This document shows positions 42,256 to 50,174 of a stretch of DNA of 60,184 bases, one piece after another. A program made the translations under genes and the position numbers. The notes beneath the pieces are model-generated. The model was not told the DNA's origin and did not search any database. It worked only from the letters and a program-made list of their open reading frames with translations. The DNA comes from a virus. Position 1 is the first letter of the stretch. Every line of letters begins with the position of its first letter. The stretch covers positions 1-60,184 of the IMG/VR virus record IMGVR_UViG_3300028666_000036; one strand, written 5' to 3'.

Positions 42256-42306
42256 TTCTCAACAAAGATTGTTGACAACTCTCGCTCACCGCCGCATACT
42301 GTATTC
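42254..42306 (+). promoter_or_regulatory. Promoter TTGACA-N17-CATACT with AATTC box and ATACTGTAT palindrome
   Basis: AATTC at 42254, TTGACA at 42272-42277, CATACT at 42295-42300 (17-base spacer). ATACTGTAT at 42296-42304 is a full 9-base palindrome, ATAC-T-GTAT, overlapping the -10. Start codon at 42307 follows the -10 by 6 bases: leaderless layout again. Confidence 0.65.
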
Positions 42307-42570
42307 ATGTCAACCGAACGAAACGGTTTCGAAGCAACCGCCCGGGCCAAGAAGGTGGCCAAGCTGCTCGCCGCAATCCCGGCGGCCAAGGACGATACCC
42401 GGGTGGCCAAGTTGCTCGCCGGGTGGTCGCAGTCCGACCGGGACCGGTTCGCGGCCGCCCACGGCGTCAAGTCGCCGTCTGTCCGGACCTGGAACGAGCT
42501 GCTGTGTGCGCTGGTTTCGCGGCGCGAGGATTCCGAATTCGCAACTCAGATGGAGGTGACACGTGTTTGA
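42307..42570 (+). CDS. Small helical protein
   Basis: 87 residues from ATG 42307 (MSTERNGFEATARA). Lys/Ala-rich helices (KKVAKLLAAIPAAK, RVAKLLAGWSQSDRDRFAAAHG) and a C-terminal LCALVSRREDSEFATQ. May be a DNA-binding helical bundle. No family recognised. Overlaps the next gene by 8 bases. Confidence 0.6.
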   Translation: MSTERNGFEATARAKKVAKLLAAIPAAKDDTRVAKLLAGWSQSDRDRFAAAHGVKSPSVRTWNELLCALVSRREDSEFATQMEVTRV

Positions 42571-42880
42571 CGACGACGCAACTGTGACGATTTCCCCCCT
42601 GCAACTCGTGGAGCTGCTCACCGAGTGCAACCCCCGCGCGGCGGCCGTCGCGCAGCTCTCGGCCGACTACGAGGCCGGCATGGCCGCGCGCACCGGCGAC
42701 CGCCGCCGCACCGTGCGCATCGCCACCGTGACCTGCGCCGAGCTCACCGGCCAGGCCGAGCGGGACGCGCTGGCCGAGATGATCCCGATCGCGAGCGACG
42801 ACGAGCTCGAGGACTTCCGCGCCATTCCCGAGGTCGACGATTCCGAGGCCCTGACCGAGCGGATCGAGGTGCAGTCGTGA
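42563..42880 (+). CDS. Hypothetical acidic protein
   Basis: 105 residues from GTG 42563. Soluble and acidic (LQLVELLTECNPRAAAVAQLSADYEAG, TCAELTGQAERDALAEM, DDELEDFRAIPEVDD). Overlaps neighbours on both sides, supporting translation. Function unknown. Confidence 0.6.
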   Translation: MFDDDATVTISPLQLVELLTECNPRAAAVAQLSADYEAGMAARTGDRRRTVRIATVTCAELTGQAERDALAEMIPIASDDELEDFRAIPEVDDSEALTERIEVQS

Positions 42881-43131
42881 TCCGCGCACTGGTCCTCTCC
42901 GCTCTTCTCGCCGGCTGCGCTACCACGGCAACCGGACCCCGCGACGCCGCGCCGGTCATCGAGTCCGTGGGCGAGATGCGGGCCGCCGCGCTCGCGACCA
43001 AGGCCGACGAGGCCGAGGTTTTCGAAGTCCAGCTTTCGGCGCCCAAGCGCGCCGTCCACGCTACCGCCAACAAGCCCACCACGGAGGACTCCAATGCCAT
43101 CGAAATCGCCCACAAGCGCCCACTTCTCTAA
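42877..43131 (+). CDS. Small putative lipoprotein
   Basis: 84 residues from GTG 42877 (GTGA overlap). VIRALVLSALLAGCATT is a lipoprotein signal with lipobox LAGC (Cys 14). Mature part is polar (RDAAPVIESVGEMRAAALATK). An outer-membrane or inner-membrane lipoprotein early in the accessory region; unknown role, perhaps exclusion or spanin-like. Confidence 0.6.
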   Translation: MIRALVLSALLAGCATTATGPRDAAPVIESVGEMRAAALATKADEAEVFEVQLSAPKRAVHATANKPTTEDSNAIEIAHKRPLL

Positions 43132-43327
43132 GAAATTCTGGACCGACGCGCAGTGCGACGCGTTTGAGATCATGCGCATCGCCAACCGCGGAATGCTGGA
43201 CTCGGTCGAGCGCAAGGACAGCGATCTGATGTTCGCTGCGACCCGCGACGCCTTTGTCAAGTTCGCGGCCAATTTCATCGCCGCGATCGAGGGCTCGCCC
43301 GCGCCGCACCCGGAGTACCTGCCGTGA
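43094..43327 (+). CDS. Small soluble protein
   Basis: 77 residues from ATG 43094, overlapping the lipoprotein end by 38 bases in another frame. Hydrophilic with helices (FWTDAQCDAFEIMRIANRGMLDSVERK, RDAFVKFAANFIAAIEG). Unknown function; overlap and codon use make it moderately likely. Confidence 0.55.
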   Translation: MPSKSPTSAHFSKKFWTDAQCDAFEIMRIANRGMLDSVERKDSDLMFAATRDAFVKFAANFIAAIEGSPAPHPEYLP

Positions 43328-43557
43328 AAACCAACGAACCCGTCGACGTCATCGACCTGACCGGCATGCGCGCCGACCACGCTGCACGCTGGCGCAAGAT
43401 CGAGGAGCAGGAGTCCATCTATTCCGCATGGGCCGAGACCGAGCGGCGCCTGCGCGACGAGCGGCACCACCGCGGATGGACCGTCGCGATCATGTTGCTC
43501 TGCGCCGGGATCGCGGCGCTGCTGGCGATCGGCTGGTTTTCGAAGGGTGCGCCATGA
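43324..43557 (+). CDS. Small membrane protein with C-terminal TM
   Basis: 77 residues from GTG 43324 (GTGA overlap). Charged N-terminal helix (HAARWRKIEEQESIYSAWAETERRLRDE) followed by VAIMLLCAGIAALLAIGWF (about 54-72). Topology N-in suggests a membrane-anchored coiled-coil, similar to i-spanin-like or immunity proteins, but no pairing partner is evident. Confidence 0.6.
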   Translation: MKTNEPVDVIDLTGMRADHAARWRKIEEQESIYSAWAETERRLRDERHHRGWTVAIMLLCAGIAALLAIGWFSKGAP

Positions 43558-43763
43558 CATCCGACGACTTCCAGATCCACGTCTTCAAGGTCCTCGACGG
43601 CGAGCGGTGGCGCGGCGAGGTCTTGCGAAACGGCAAGGTCGCTTTCATGGCGGCGTGCGAATTCACCCGGGCCGAGGCGCTGCGAAAGGCGTGCGACTGG
43701 CTCACGAACGAGTTGGCATTCTTAGGAGGGAGGCAGCCATGCGATCGAAGCTTGCAAAACTGA
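43554..43763 (+). CDS. Small hypothetical protein
   Basis: 69 residues from ATG 43554 (ATGA overlap). QIHVFKVLDGERWRGEVLRNGKVAFMAACEFTRAEALRKACDWLTNELAF is a compact alpha/beta unit. Coupled between a TM protein and a secreted protein. Function unknown. Confidence 0.55.
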   Translation: MTSDDFQIHVFKVLDGERWRGEVLRNGKVAFMAACEFTRAEALRKACDWLTNELAFLGGRQPCDRSLQN

Positions 43764-44134
43764 TCACGGCGGGAATCATGCTGGCGTCCACTGGCGCGCT
43801 GGCCGGCGCAACGTCGACCACGTTCAACGCGGCGATGTTCATTCACGACACGAGCATCCCGATCACGCAGTCCGGTGGATTTCGGCTCCCGTCTGCGCTG
43901 GCCGCTCGGGGATGGACCTGTCAGGTCACAGACGAGGCGTTGTCAGACGACGGGCGCAAGGTCTTTCGGAACATCGCCTGCCGGTACGGAGATTCAACGG
44001 TGGTCGCGAGCGCGGCGTGCCTGCGCACGGCCCCCGACTTCGACAGCGGCGCGTTCTCGCTCCGAGCCGGCGACGTCGACGCTGCACTTGTGATCACGTG
44101 CAAGACCTCGGTGGCGGGGGGCGCCTCGCTGTGA
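43739..44134 (+). CDS. Secreted Cys-containing protein
   Basis: 131 residues from ATG 43739 with a strong AGGAGGGAGG. MRSKLAKLITAGIMLASTGALAGA is a signal peptide with signal peptidase I site near 22-24. Mature region has four Cys (TCQVTDEAL, NIACRYGD, SAACLRT, VITCKTS), likely disulphides in the periplasm. No known family; presumably envelope modification. Confidence 0.65.
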   Translation: MRSKLAKLITAGIMLASTGALAGATSTTFNAAMFIHDTSIPITQSGGFRLPSALAARGWTCQVTDEALSDDGRKVFRNIACRYGDSTVVASAACLRTAPDFDSGAFSLRAGDVDAALVITCKTSVAGGASL

Positions 44135-45285
44135 AGTCGATTCGTTGCAGCTCGCTTCCGCTCTTCATGAGATGCCCGAGCGCCCTCGAAGGCGATCTCC
44201 GCATCGACAGTTTCAACGACGCATCCGCGCTCGGGACCGCGGTTCACGAAGCGATGCAGGCGGTCGTCGGCGGCCTCATGGTCGACGTCGGAAAGCTGGC
44301 GGCCGAGCACGGCGTCGAAGCTGACGACCTGGGCGTGCTCGTATGGCTCGGCAGGAAGATCTGGGTCGAACTGGCGCCGAGCTTCCCCGGCGCGTGCTCC
44401 GAGGCGGAGGTCAACACGATCGACATAGACGGCAACAACCTGACAGATGATGCCGGGTTCGAACTGACCGGGCACATCGACGTCATGGCTTCGGTGCATC
44501 ACGACTCCGATAATGAGGAGGCTAGGATCCTGGACTGGAAGTCGGGGCGCATTGACGGCGACTACCGGGCGCAACTCATGGGCTACGCGTTGTGCATCTT
44601 CGCGATGGAGCTTGAGTTCCAGACGGTCACCGGGACGGTCGGCTGGCTGCGCGAGGGCGAGACGGAGACCTACGTCTTCCGTCGCTCGGAGCTGGCCAGC
44701 TACATCGCCGAGATCCGCGACCAGCTTGCGCGCGTCGGCCAGTACACCGTCGGCTCGCACTGCCAGTATTGCCCGCGGCGCCACTCCTGCCCGGCGCTCG
44801 CGGCACAGGCCCGGGCCGACGTGGCGCTGCTCGGCGGCTTGCAAATCATCGAAACCAGCGACGGGCCGAAGGGCATCTCGGCCATGCAGCCCGCCGAGAT
44901 CGTGCGCCTGTTCAAGATGTCCAAGATCATCGCGGCACAGGCGGAAAGCTTCCAGGACGCCGTTCGCCGGCTCGCGAAGGACGGGCCCATCGATGGCGGT
45001 GACGGGACCGAGATTCGCCTCGTGTCCGAGAAGGGGCCGCGCAAGGTGGACGCCGCGATCGCGTGGCCGATCCTGCTTGCGCGACTGACCGACGATGAGG
45101 TACTGTCTTCAATCAAGGTAAGCATCTCGGCTGTGGAAAAGGCGGTCATGGCGAAGGCCGAACGTGGCAAGGGCGCGGCGGCAAAGCGCGAACTCACAGA
45201 GGCGCTGGACGCCGTGCAGGCGACGAGTCAGACCACGATCCACAAGCTGAAGGTTTTGCGCACACCCAAAGGAGAAATCGAATGA
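44131..45285 (+). CDS. PD-(D/E)XK nuclease with Fe-S type Cys cluster (Cas4/AddB/DUF2800-like)
   Basis: 384 residues from GTG 44131. GTAVHEAMQA near 36, FELTGHIDVMAS near 110 and ARILDWKSGRIDG near 131-143 form the nuclease core: His, then D in GHID, and the D-x-K of DWK. A C-terminal HCQYCPRRHSCPAL near 209 with an N-terminal Cys (RCSS, MRCP) resembles the four-Cys cluster of Cas4. It would resect DNA ends for recombination with the neighbour at 45282. Confidence 0.8.
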   Translation: MKSIRCSSLPLFMRCPSALEGDLRIDSFNDASALGTAVHEAMQAVVGGLMVDVGKLAAEHGVEADDLGVLVWLGRKIWVELAPSFPGACSEAEVNTIDIDGNNLTDDAGFELTGHIDVMASVHHDSDNEEARILDWKSGRIDGDYRAQLMGYALCIFAMELEFQTVTGTVGWLREGETETYVFRRSELASYIAEIRDQLARVGQYTVGSHCQYCPRRHSCPALAAQARADVALLGGLQIIETSDGPKGISAMQPAEIVRLFKMSKIIAAQAESFQDAVRRLAKDGPIDGGDGTEIRLVSEKGPRKVDAAIAWPILLARLTDDEVLSSIKVSISAVEKAVMAKAERGKGAAAKRELTEALDAVQATSQTTIHKLKVLRTPKGEIE

Positions 45286-46328
45286 GCGACGAAATTGCAC
45301 CGTGGGACAAACCCGAAGATACCGAGATCATCCGCGTTCAGGAGTCGAGCGGCGGCATCGATGCCGTCAACCGCGGAGAGGTGGAGTCGCAGCTTTCCGC
45401 CGCGCACCGCTACCCGCGTAGCATCACGAAGTTCATGCGCTCGGCGCTGTCCATGGCGACCATCTCGCGAGAGGTTGCGGAGTCGTGCATCTACGCCCTT
45501 CCGCGCGGCGGCAAGACGATCTCGGGCCCGTCCATCCGACTGGCCGAGATTTGCGCCAGCGCGTTCGGCAACCTCCACGTCGCGGCTCGAATCATCGAGA
45601 CCGGGGAGAAGGAGGTCGTGGCGCAGGGTGGAGCGTGGGACCTGGAAGCCAACAGCCGGGCCACCGTCGAGAGCCGGCGCCGCATCACCGACAAGAACGG
45701 CAAGCGGTACAACGACGACATGATCCTGATGACCGCCAACGCCGCCGCATCCATTGCGCTTCGAAATGCGATCTTCCGAGTCGTGCCGCGCGCCTACGTC
45801 GATACCATCTTCGCGAAGGTCAAAGAGGTGGCCGTCGGCAAGGCTTCCACGTTGGTCGACCGGCGCGCCGAGGTTCTCGCGCGACTGGCGAAGCTTGGCG
45901 CCACGCAGGATCGCGTGATGGCCGCACTGGAACTGAAGGACGTAGGCGACATCGGCCTCGACCAGCTCGAAGTCCTCATCGGCTACGGTACGGCCATCAA
46001 GTCGGGTGACAAGACGGTTGACGAGGTGTTCCCTGGTCCGGCCGCCGCCGTTCCCGGCATCGCCCCCGCCGAGCAAGGGCGCCGCGTGGCACTCGGGCGC
46101 AAGCCGGCGGAGGCCAAGCCCGAGCCGACGCCACCGCCCGCCGGCAACCCGAACCTCGCCGCGCAGGTCGAGTTGGCACAGGCGCAGTCCGCGCTCGCCC
46201 GCCGCATCTCGGAACTCGGCATGTCCAACGGCGACGTGGCCGCCGACTACGAGGTGGCCGCGATTTCGGACCTGACGATCGAACAGGCGCAGCAGGCGCT
46301 GAGCAAGCTCGCGGCGGTGAAGTCGTGA
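45282..46328 (+). CDS. Probable single-strand annealing / recombination mediator protein
   Basis: 348 residues from ATG 45282 (ATGA overlap). Central region (SITKFMRSALSMATISREVAESCIYALPRGGKTISGPSIRLAEICASAFGN, about 45-95) then IIETGEKEVVAQGGAWDLEANSRATVESRRRI follow a phage family found next to Cas4/RecE-like exonucleases and usually thought to be RecT/Redbeta-like. C-terminal third is Pro/Ala-rich. The nuclease just upstream is what one expects in such pairs. Call is from context and remembered family pattern, not from a unique motif. Confidence 0.6.
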   Translation: MSDEIAPWDKPEDTEIIRVQESSGGIDAVNRGEVESQLSAAHRYPRSITKFMRSALSMATISREVAESCIYALPRGGKTISGPSIRLAEICASAFGNLHVAARIIETGEKEVVAQGGAWDLEANSRATVESRRRITDKNGKRYNDDMILMTANAAASIALRNAIFRVVPRAYVDTIFAKVKEVAVGKASTLVDRRAEVLARLAKLGATQDRVMAALELKDVGDIGLDQLEVLIGYGTAIKSGDKTVDEVFPGPAAAVPGIAPAEQGRRVALGRKPAEAKPEPTPPPAGNPNLAAQVELAQAQSALARRISELGMSNGDVAADYEVAAISDLTIEQAQQALSKLAAVKS

Positions 46329-46411
46329 ACGCGGACGGCATCGCAGAAGTGGTGATGGCCGTGGCGCTCGGGATCGTCGTGATCATCGCCGCATGGAGGA
46401 ACGTCAAATGA
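46325..46411 (+). CDS. 28-residue membrane peptide
   Basis: GTG 46325 overlaps the previous stop and the stop overlaps the next ATG (ATGA). Hydrophobic segment VVMAVALGIVVIIAAW flanked by charged ends. Coupling on both sides argues for translation; role unknown. Confidence 0.5.
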   Translation: MNADGIAEVVMAVALGIVVIIAAWRNVK

Positions 46412-46803
46412 ACCGCTGGATCGAATGCGTGACCGAGTTTCACCATCGATTTGGCGTGCCGTCGAACACCGTGCCGGCCACGCCGGCGTCCGAGCGGATC
46501 CTGCTTCGCCAGTCCCTGATCGACGAGGAGGCAACCGAAACATGCCTGGCGCTCGCGGATCTCACGGATGAGACGCACGCCATGGCGGAAGTCGCCGACG
46601 GCCTGGTCGACACCATCTACGTGTGCATCGGCGCCGCGCTGGAGCTCGGCATCGACCTCGATCCGCTGTTCGAGGAGGTGCACCGCACGAACATGGCGAA
46701 GGTCGGTGGGCAGTCGAGGAGCGATGGGAAGATCATGAAGCCGCCTGGATGGCAGGCACCGCGCATCGCCGAACTGCTCAAGGCGCAGGGGTGGAAGCCG
46801 TGA
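46408..46803 (+). CDS. MazG-like nucleotide pyrophosphohydrolase
   Basis: 131 residues from ATG 46408. LIDEEATETCLALAD (about 37) provides the EExxE-type metal site, and ADGLVDTIYVCIGAALELGIDLDPLFEEVHRTNMAKVGG (about 63-98) the second helix pair; the tail DGKIMKPPGWQAPRIAELL is typical. Such phage enzymes hydrolyse dNTPs or (p)ppGpp, cleaning pools for replication. Family call is reasonable; substrate unknown. Confidence 0.75.
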   Translation: MNRWIECVTEFHHRFGVPSNTVPATPASERILLRQSLIDEEATETCLALADLTDETHAMAEVADGLVDTIYVCIGAALELGIDLDPLFEEVHRTNMAKVGGQSRSDGKIMKPPGWQAPRIAELLKAQGWKP

Positions 46804-47081
46804 ACCGCTCACTAGGCGTCGTCATCGGCATCACCCTAGCCTCGCTCACGTGGGCAGTCGTCGCGGCGCACGGCATCCGCCGGCCCATCCCGCTGCCTGC
46901 CGGCGACCCCACGAAACTAGAGCGCATCATGGCCGCGCCGCTGCCCGATGCACCCGTCGAATACCCTGCGTACTTCGTGCATTCCAGCGGTGCGGAACCC
47001 GGGATCGAGCCACCGGCGCCTCGGGTTCATCGCCACGCGCGGGTCACCGTCGGCCGCAACGGCGCGCCGATCATCCCTTGA
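46800..47081 (+). CDS. Small membrane-anchored protein
   Basis: 93 residues from GTG 46800 (GTGA overlap). N-terminal VVIGITLASLTWAVVAAH is a signal anchor or signal peptide; the rest is Pro- and Ala-rich (IRRPIPLPAGDP, PPAPRVHRHARVTVGRN). No lipobox Cys. Envelope location likely; function unknown. Confidence 0.55.
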   Translation: MNRSLGVVIGITLASLTWAVVAAHGIRRPIPLPAGDPTKLERIMAAPLPDAPVEYPAYFVHSSGAEPGIEPPAPRVHRHARVTVGRNGAPIIP

Positions 47082-47107
47082 CACTTTTCAACACTCGCAT
47101 ACTGTAT
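47078..47107 (+). promoter_or_regulatory. Promoter TTGACA-N16-TACTGT with ATACTGTAT palindrome
   Basis: TTGACA 47078-47083, 16 bases, TACTGT 47100-47105. ATACTGTAT (47099-47107) is the full palindrome also seen at 42296. Unlike the leaderless ones, a ribosome site GTGAGGTG is present before ATG 47124 and no AATTC box lies upstream. Confidence 0.65.
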
Positions 47108-47123
47108 CCCGTGAGGTGTTTCC

Positions 47124-47402
47124 ATGATCAAGTTTACCGTCGGTGATGTGACGCTCGAAGCGGTTGACGCCGAGACTTTTTTGCGCATCGCGCGCGCGAC
47201 CGAGCCGTTTCGCAAGTTCATGGTACCGGCCGCCGCTGCACAGTGGGCAAATCTGCCGGTTCCGGGGCGCGTGCCGTGGCACGATCGCTATCGGTGCACC
47301 GAGGGCGGCGTCCATCACTCTGCGCTCGCAAGCTACATCCATGTGAGCGACGAGGGGCGCGGCCTGTGCCTGGACTGCGCCGCTGAGGTATTCAAGCCGT
47401 GA
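47124..47402 (+). CDS. Small protein with C-terminal CxxC
   Basis: 92 residues from ATG 47124. VGDVTLEAVDAETFLRIARATEPFRKFMV then a later GLCLDCAAEVFK and YRCTEGGVHHS with two His. A zinc site CxC/HxxH is possible. Head of the replication operon; function unknown. Confidence 0.6.
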   Translation: MIKFTVGDVTLEAVDAETFLRIARATEPFRKFMVPAAAAQWANLPVPGRVPWHDRYRCTEGGVHHSALASYIHVSDEGRGLCLDCAAEVFKP

Positions 47403-47725
47403 CGCCGGCAGACCACGCGGGCGAGGCATTCCTGCGCCGGCACGCGAAGGGCGCTACGCCGGGCGAGGCGTTCGAGGAGGCGCTGCGCGCGTGGAGGGGC
47501 AAGTCCAACACGCCTCTGGAAAACGTCGCCAAAGACATGGGTGCGCGCGCCGACCTGATACGAAGTCGGTCGCGGTTGCCGGAAATCGTGCGCACGCGCG
47601 ACGAGGCGGCTTGGCGCATGCGCGAGTCGGGCATGACCTACTCGGCAATCGGTCGGGCGCTCGGGGGAATGAACCATTCGAGCGTGATCACTGCGGTTCG
47701 GCGGCACATTGGGAGGCGGACGTGA
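47399..47725 (+). CDS. DnaA domain IV-like DNA-binding protein
   Basis: 108 residues from GTG 47399 (GTGA overlap). Residues about 60-107 (RSRSRLPEIVRTRDEAAWRMRESGMTYSAIGRALGGMNHSSVITAVRRHI) follow the DnaA C-terminal domain: an arginine-rich segment, helix, then IG-R-L-GG-x-NHSSV-x-x-AV, close to the DnaA signature GGRDHSTV. It lacks the AAA+ part, so it may bind an origin-like DNA and recruit the helicase or regulate initiation. Not a usual phage initiator. Confidence 0.65.
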   Translation: MTPADHAGEAFLRRHAKGATPGEAFEEALRAWRGKSNTPLENVAKDMGARADLIRSRSRLPEIVRTRDEAAWRMRESGMTYSAIGRALGGMNHSSVITAVRRHIGRRT

Positions 47726-49119
47726 GCGAGTACGAGGAATTCATCGAGCGCAAGAGGCTTCTGGTCGCGCCGTCCGGGTTCGAGGCTGCCGAGGTTTCTG
47801 GCATGGCCTACCCGTTTCAAGCCGACATCATTCGGTGGGCGTGTCGCATGGGGCGCGCGGCAGTGTTCGCTGACTGCGGACTCGGGAAGAGCCTGATTCA
47901 ACTCGAATGCGCGCGGCTTATGGTCGAGCACTCCGGAAAGCCGGCGCTGATTCTCGCCCCGCTGGCGGTGGCGCAGCAGACCGTGCGCGAGGGTGAGAAG
48001 TTCGGGATCCACTGCCGGTACCTCAGACAGGACGACGGAGCGCCCGGAATCGTGGTCGCCAACTACGAGATGCTAGAGCACTTCGACGCGCGGCGGTTCG
48101 GGACCGTCATCCTCGACGAGTCGTCGATCCTCAAAGCTCACACGGGCAAGATGCGAAACCTCATCATCGACACGTTCTCGTCGACGCCATACCGACTCGC
48201 CTTCACGGCCACGCCGAGCCCGAACGACTTCACCGAGCTCGGTAACCATTGCGAGTTTCTCGGCGTCATGCGCCGCACGGAGATGCTGTCGATGTTCTTC
48301 GCGCACGACGGGGGCAGCACGCAAGACTGGCGCATCAAGGGCCACGCGCAAAAGGACTTCTGGAAGTGGGTATGCGGCTGGGCGGTCATGATTCGGTCGC
48401 CTGCGGATCTCGGGTATGAGACGAGCGACTTCGTCCTGCCGCCCATGCGCATCGAAAAGAGCGTCATCGCGGCCGACCATTCACAGGCCAAGAAGTCCGG
48501 CTTCCTGTTTGAGATGGAGGCGCAGACGCTGCAGGAACGGCGGGCGGCGAAGCGGGGCACCATCTCGGCGCGGTCGAAGGCATGCGCGGACTTGATTGCG
48601 TCTGAGCCGGGAGAGCAGTGGCTCACGTGGTGCAATCTCAACGACGAGGGCGACGCTCTCGCCGCGTTGATCCCGGGCGCTGTCCAGGTGTCAGGGTCGG
48701 ACACGCGTGAGCACAAGGAGTCGTCGATCGCCGGGTTCACCGAAGGTCGCATCCGCGTCCTCGTCAGCAAGCCGTCGATGTTTGGGCACGGCCTCAACCT
48801 GCAAAACTGCGCGCGCATGGCTTTCGTCGGCCTCTCGGATTCGTTCGAGGAGTTCTACCAGGCCGTGCGCAGGTGTTGGCGATTCGGGCAGAAGCGCGAG
48901 GTCGCGGTGCACGTCATAACGTCCGAGCTTGAGGGCGCCGTCGTCGCTAACATCCAGCGCAAGGAGGCGGACATGGTGAAAATGATCGCCGGCATGCTCG
49001 AAGAGATGCGCGCAGAGATGCGCGCGAACGTCCGTGGGACGCAGCGGAATGTCGTCGAGTACGAGCCGACGAAGAAACTCAAAATCCCAGCTTGGCTAAC
49101 TTCCGAGGTGCGCACATGA
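47722..49119 (+). CDS. SNF2/DEAD-type helicase (SF2)
   Basis: 465 residues from GTG 47722 (GTGA overlap). Q-like motif FQADIIRWACRMGRAAVFADCGLGKSL (Walker A GLGKS near 52), motif II as VILDESSIL (about 130), motif III LAFTATPSPND (about 157), C-terminal lobe with VLVSKPSMFGHGLNLQNC (about 351) and AVRRCWRFGQKREV (motif VI, about 378). This is a known phage class near DNA methylases; it likely translocates on DNA to unwind or remodel in replication or recombination. Confidence 0.85.
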   Translation: MSEYEEFIERKRLLVAPSGFEAAEVSGMAYPFQADIIRWACRMGRAAVFADCGLGKSLIQLECARLMVEHSGKPALILAPLAVAQQTVREGEKFGIHCRYLRQDDGAPGIVVANYEMLEHFDARRFGTVILDESSILKAHTGKMRNLIIDTFSSTPYRLAFTATPSPNDFTELGNHCEFLGVMRRTEMLSMFFAHDGGSTQDWRIKGHAQKDFWKWVCGWAVMIRSPADLGYETSDFVLPPMRIEKSVIAADHSQAKKSGFLFEMEAQTLQERRAAKRGTISARSKACADLIASEPGEQWLTWCNLNDEGDALAALIPGAVQVSGSDTREHKESSIAGFTEGRIRVLVSKPSMFGHGLNLQNCARMAFVGLSDSFEEFYQAVRRCWRFGQKREVAVHVITSELEGAVVANIQRKEADMVKMIAGMLEEMRAEMRANVRGTQRNVVEYEPTKKLKIPAWLTSEVRT

Positions 49120-50006
49120 ATGTCATCGATCAGAAAGTTACCGACCGGTTCGCAATCTACAACGGAGATTCATGCGAGGTGCTCAAGGGAATCCCGGACA
49201 ACTCCGTCGACGGCTCTGTATTTAGCCCCCTGTTTAGTTCTCTTTACACATACTCGGCCAGCGATCGCGACCTCGGCAACTGCACCGGCGAGGATGAGTT
49301 TTTCGAGCACATGAAGTTCTTGATCGCGGACTTGCTTCGGGTGACGAAGCCAGGTCGGAACCTCGGATTCCACTGCATGACGATGCCGACTTCTAAGGCC
49401 AAGGATGGATACATCGGCCTCCGAGACTTCCGCGGCACGCTCATTCGCGCATTCGAAGCTGCGGGTTTCATCTTCCATTCCGAAGTGTGCATCTGGAAGG
49501 ATCCCGTCACGCAGATGCAGCGAACGAAAGCCCTGGGCCTGCTTCATAAGCAGGTACGCAAAGACTCCGCGATGTCGCGGCAGGGGCTAGCGGACTATAT
49601 CGTGACAATGCGAAAGCCAGGGGAGAACCCGGACCCCATCACACACGACGACTCAGACTTGCCTGTGTCATTGTGGCAGAAGTACGCGTCCCCTGTCTGG
49701 ATGGACATCAACCCAAGCAATACGCTCCAGAAAGAGTCAGCGCGCGAAGACGAGGACGAGCGTCATATCGCGCCGTTGCAACTCGACGTGATCGAGCGGT
49801 GGCTTCACCTGTGGTCGCGTCCCAACGACGTGATCCTGTCCCCCTTCGCCGGCATCGGCAGCGAGGGATACCAGGCGCTGAAGATGGGCCGACGGTTCAT
49901 CGGGTGCGAGCTAAAGCCGTCGTACTACAAGCAGGCCGTGCTTAACCTTGACGCGTGCGAGAAGGCGCAGTCCGTCGGCGACCTGTTCTCGCGCATCGCC
50001 CCGTGA
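49116..50006 (+). CDS. DNA N4/N6 methyltransferase (beta class)
   Basis: 296 residues from ATG 49116 (ATGA overlap). Motif IV near 37-40 reads SPLF, where the family has SPPF/SPPY; a C-terminal motif I, SPFAGIGSEGYQALKMGRRFIGCELKPSYYKQA (about 243-275), and an order IV-I match the beta class. Leucine replaces the second proline, which may reduce activity or indicate an altered enzyme. With the cytosine methyltransferase it would modify phage DNA. Confidence 0.8.
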   Translation: MNVIDQKVTDRFAIYNGDSCEVLKGIPDNSVDGSVFSPLFSSLYTYSASDRDLGNCTGEDEFFEHMKFLIADLLRVTKPGRNLGFHCMTMPTSKAKDGYIGLRDFRGTLIRAFEAAGFIFHSEVCIWKDPVTQMQRTKALGLLHKQVRKDSAMSRQGLADYIVTMRKPGENPDPITHDDSDLPVSLWQKYASPVWMDINPSNTLQKESAREDEDERHIAPLQLDVIERWLHLWSRPNDVILSPFAGIGSEGYQALKMGRRFIGCELKPSYYKQAVLNLDACEKAQSVGDLFSRIAP

Positions 50007-50045
50007 CGCTGCGACCCGTTGACTTTCTGCCGCAAGGGTGATTTC

Positions 50046-50174
50046 ATGGAAATGCGACCCCACATGCTGAAATTTCGTGCCCGGAAATCCCATCGTCTCC
50101 ACCAACGTCGTGGGGTCGCACTCTCGCCGGTGTTGCAGGCGGTGGGATTCCTGGGCATCGAGGTGCGCACGTGA
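50046..50174 (+). CDS. 42-residue basic protein
   Basis: ATG 50046 to TGA 50174 (MEMRPHMLKFRARK...). Basic N-terminal half and a hydrophobic end (SPVLQAVGFLGIEV). AAGGGTG is near. The next start codon GTG 50171 overlaps the stop. Codon bias is mediocre, so this is tentative. Confidence 0.45.
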   Translation: MEMRPHMLKFRARKSHRLHQRRGVALSPVLQAVGFLGIEVRT

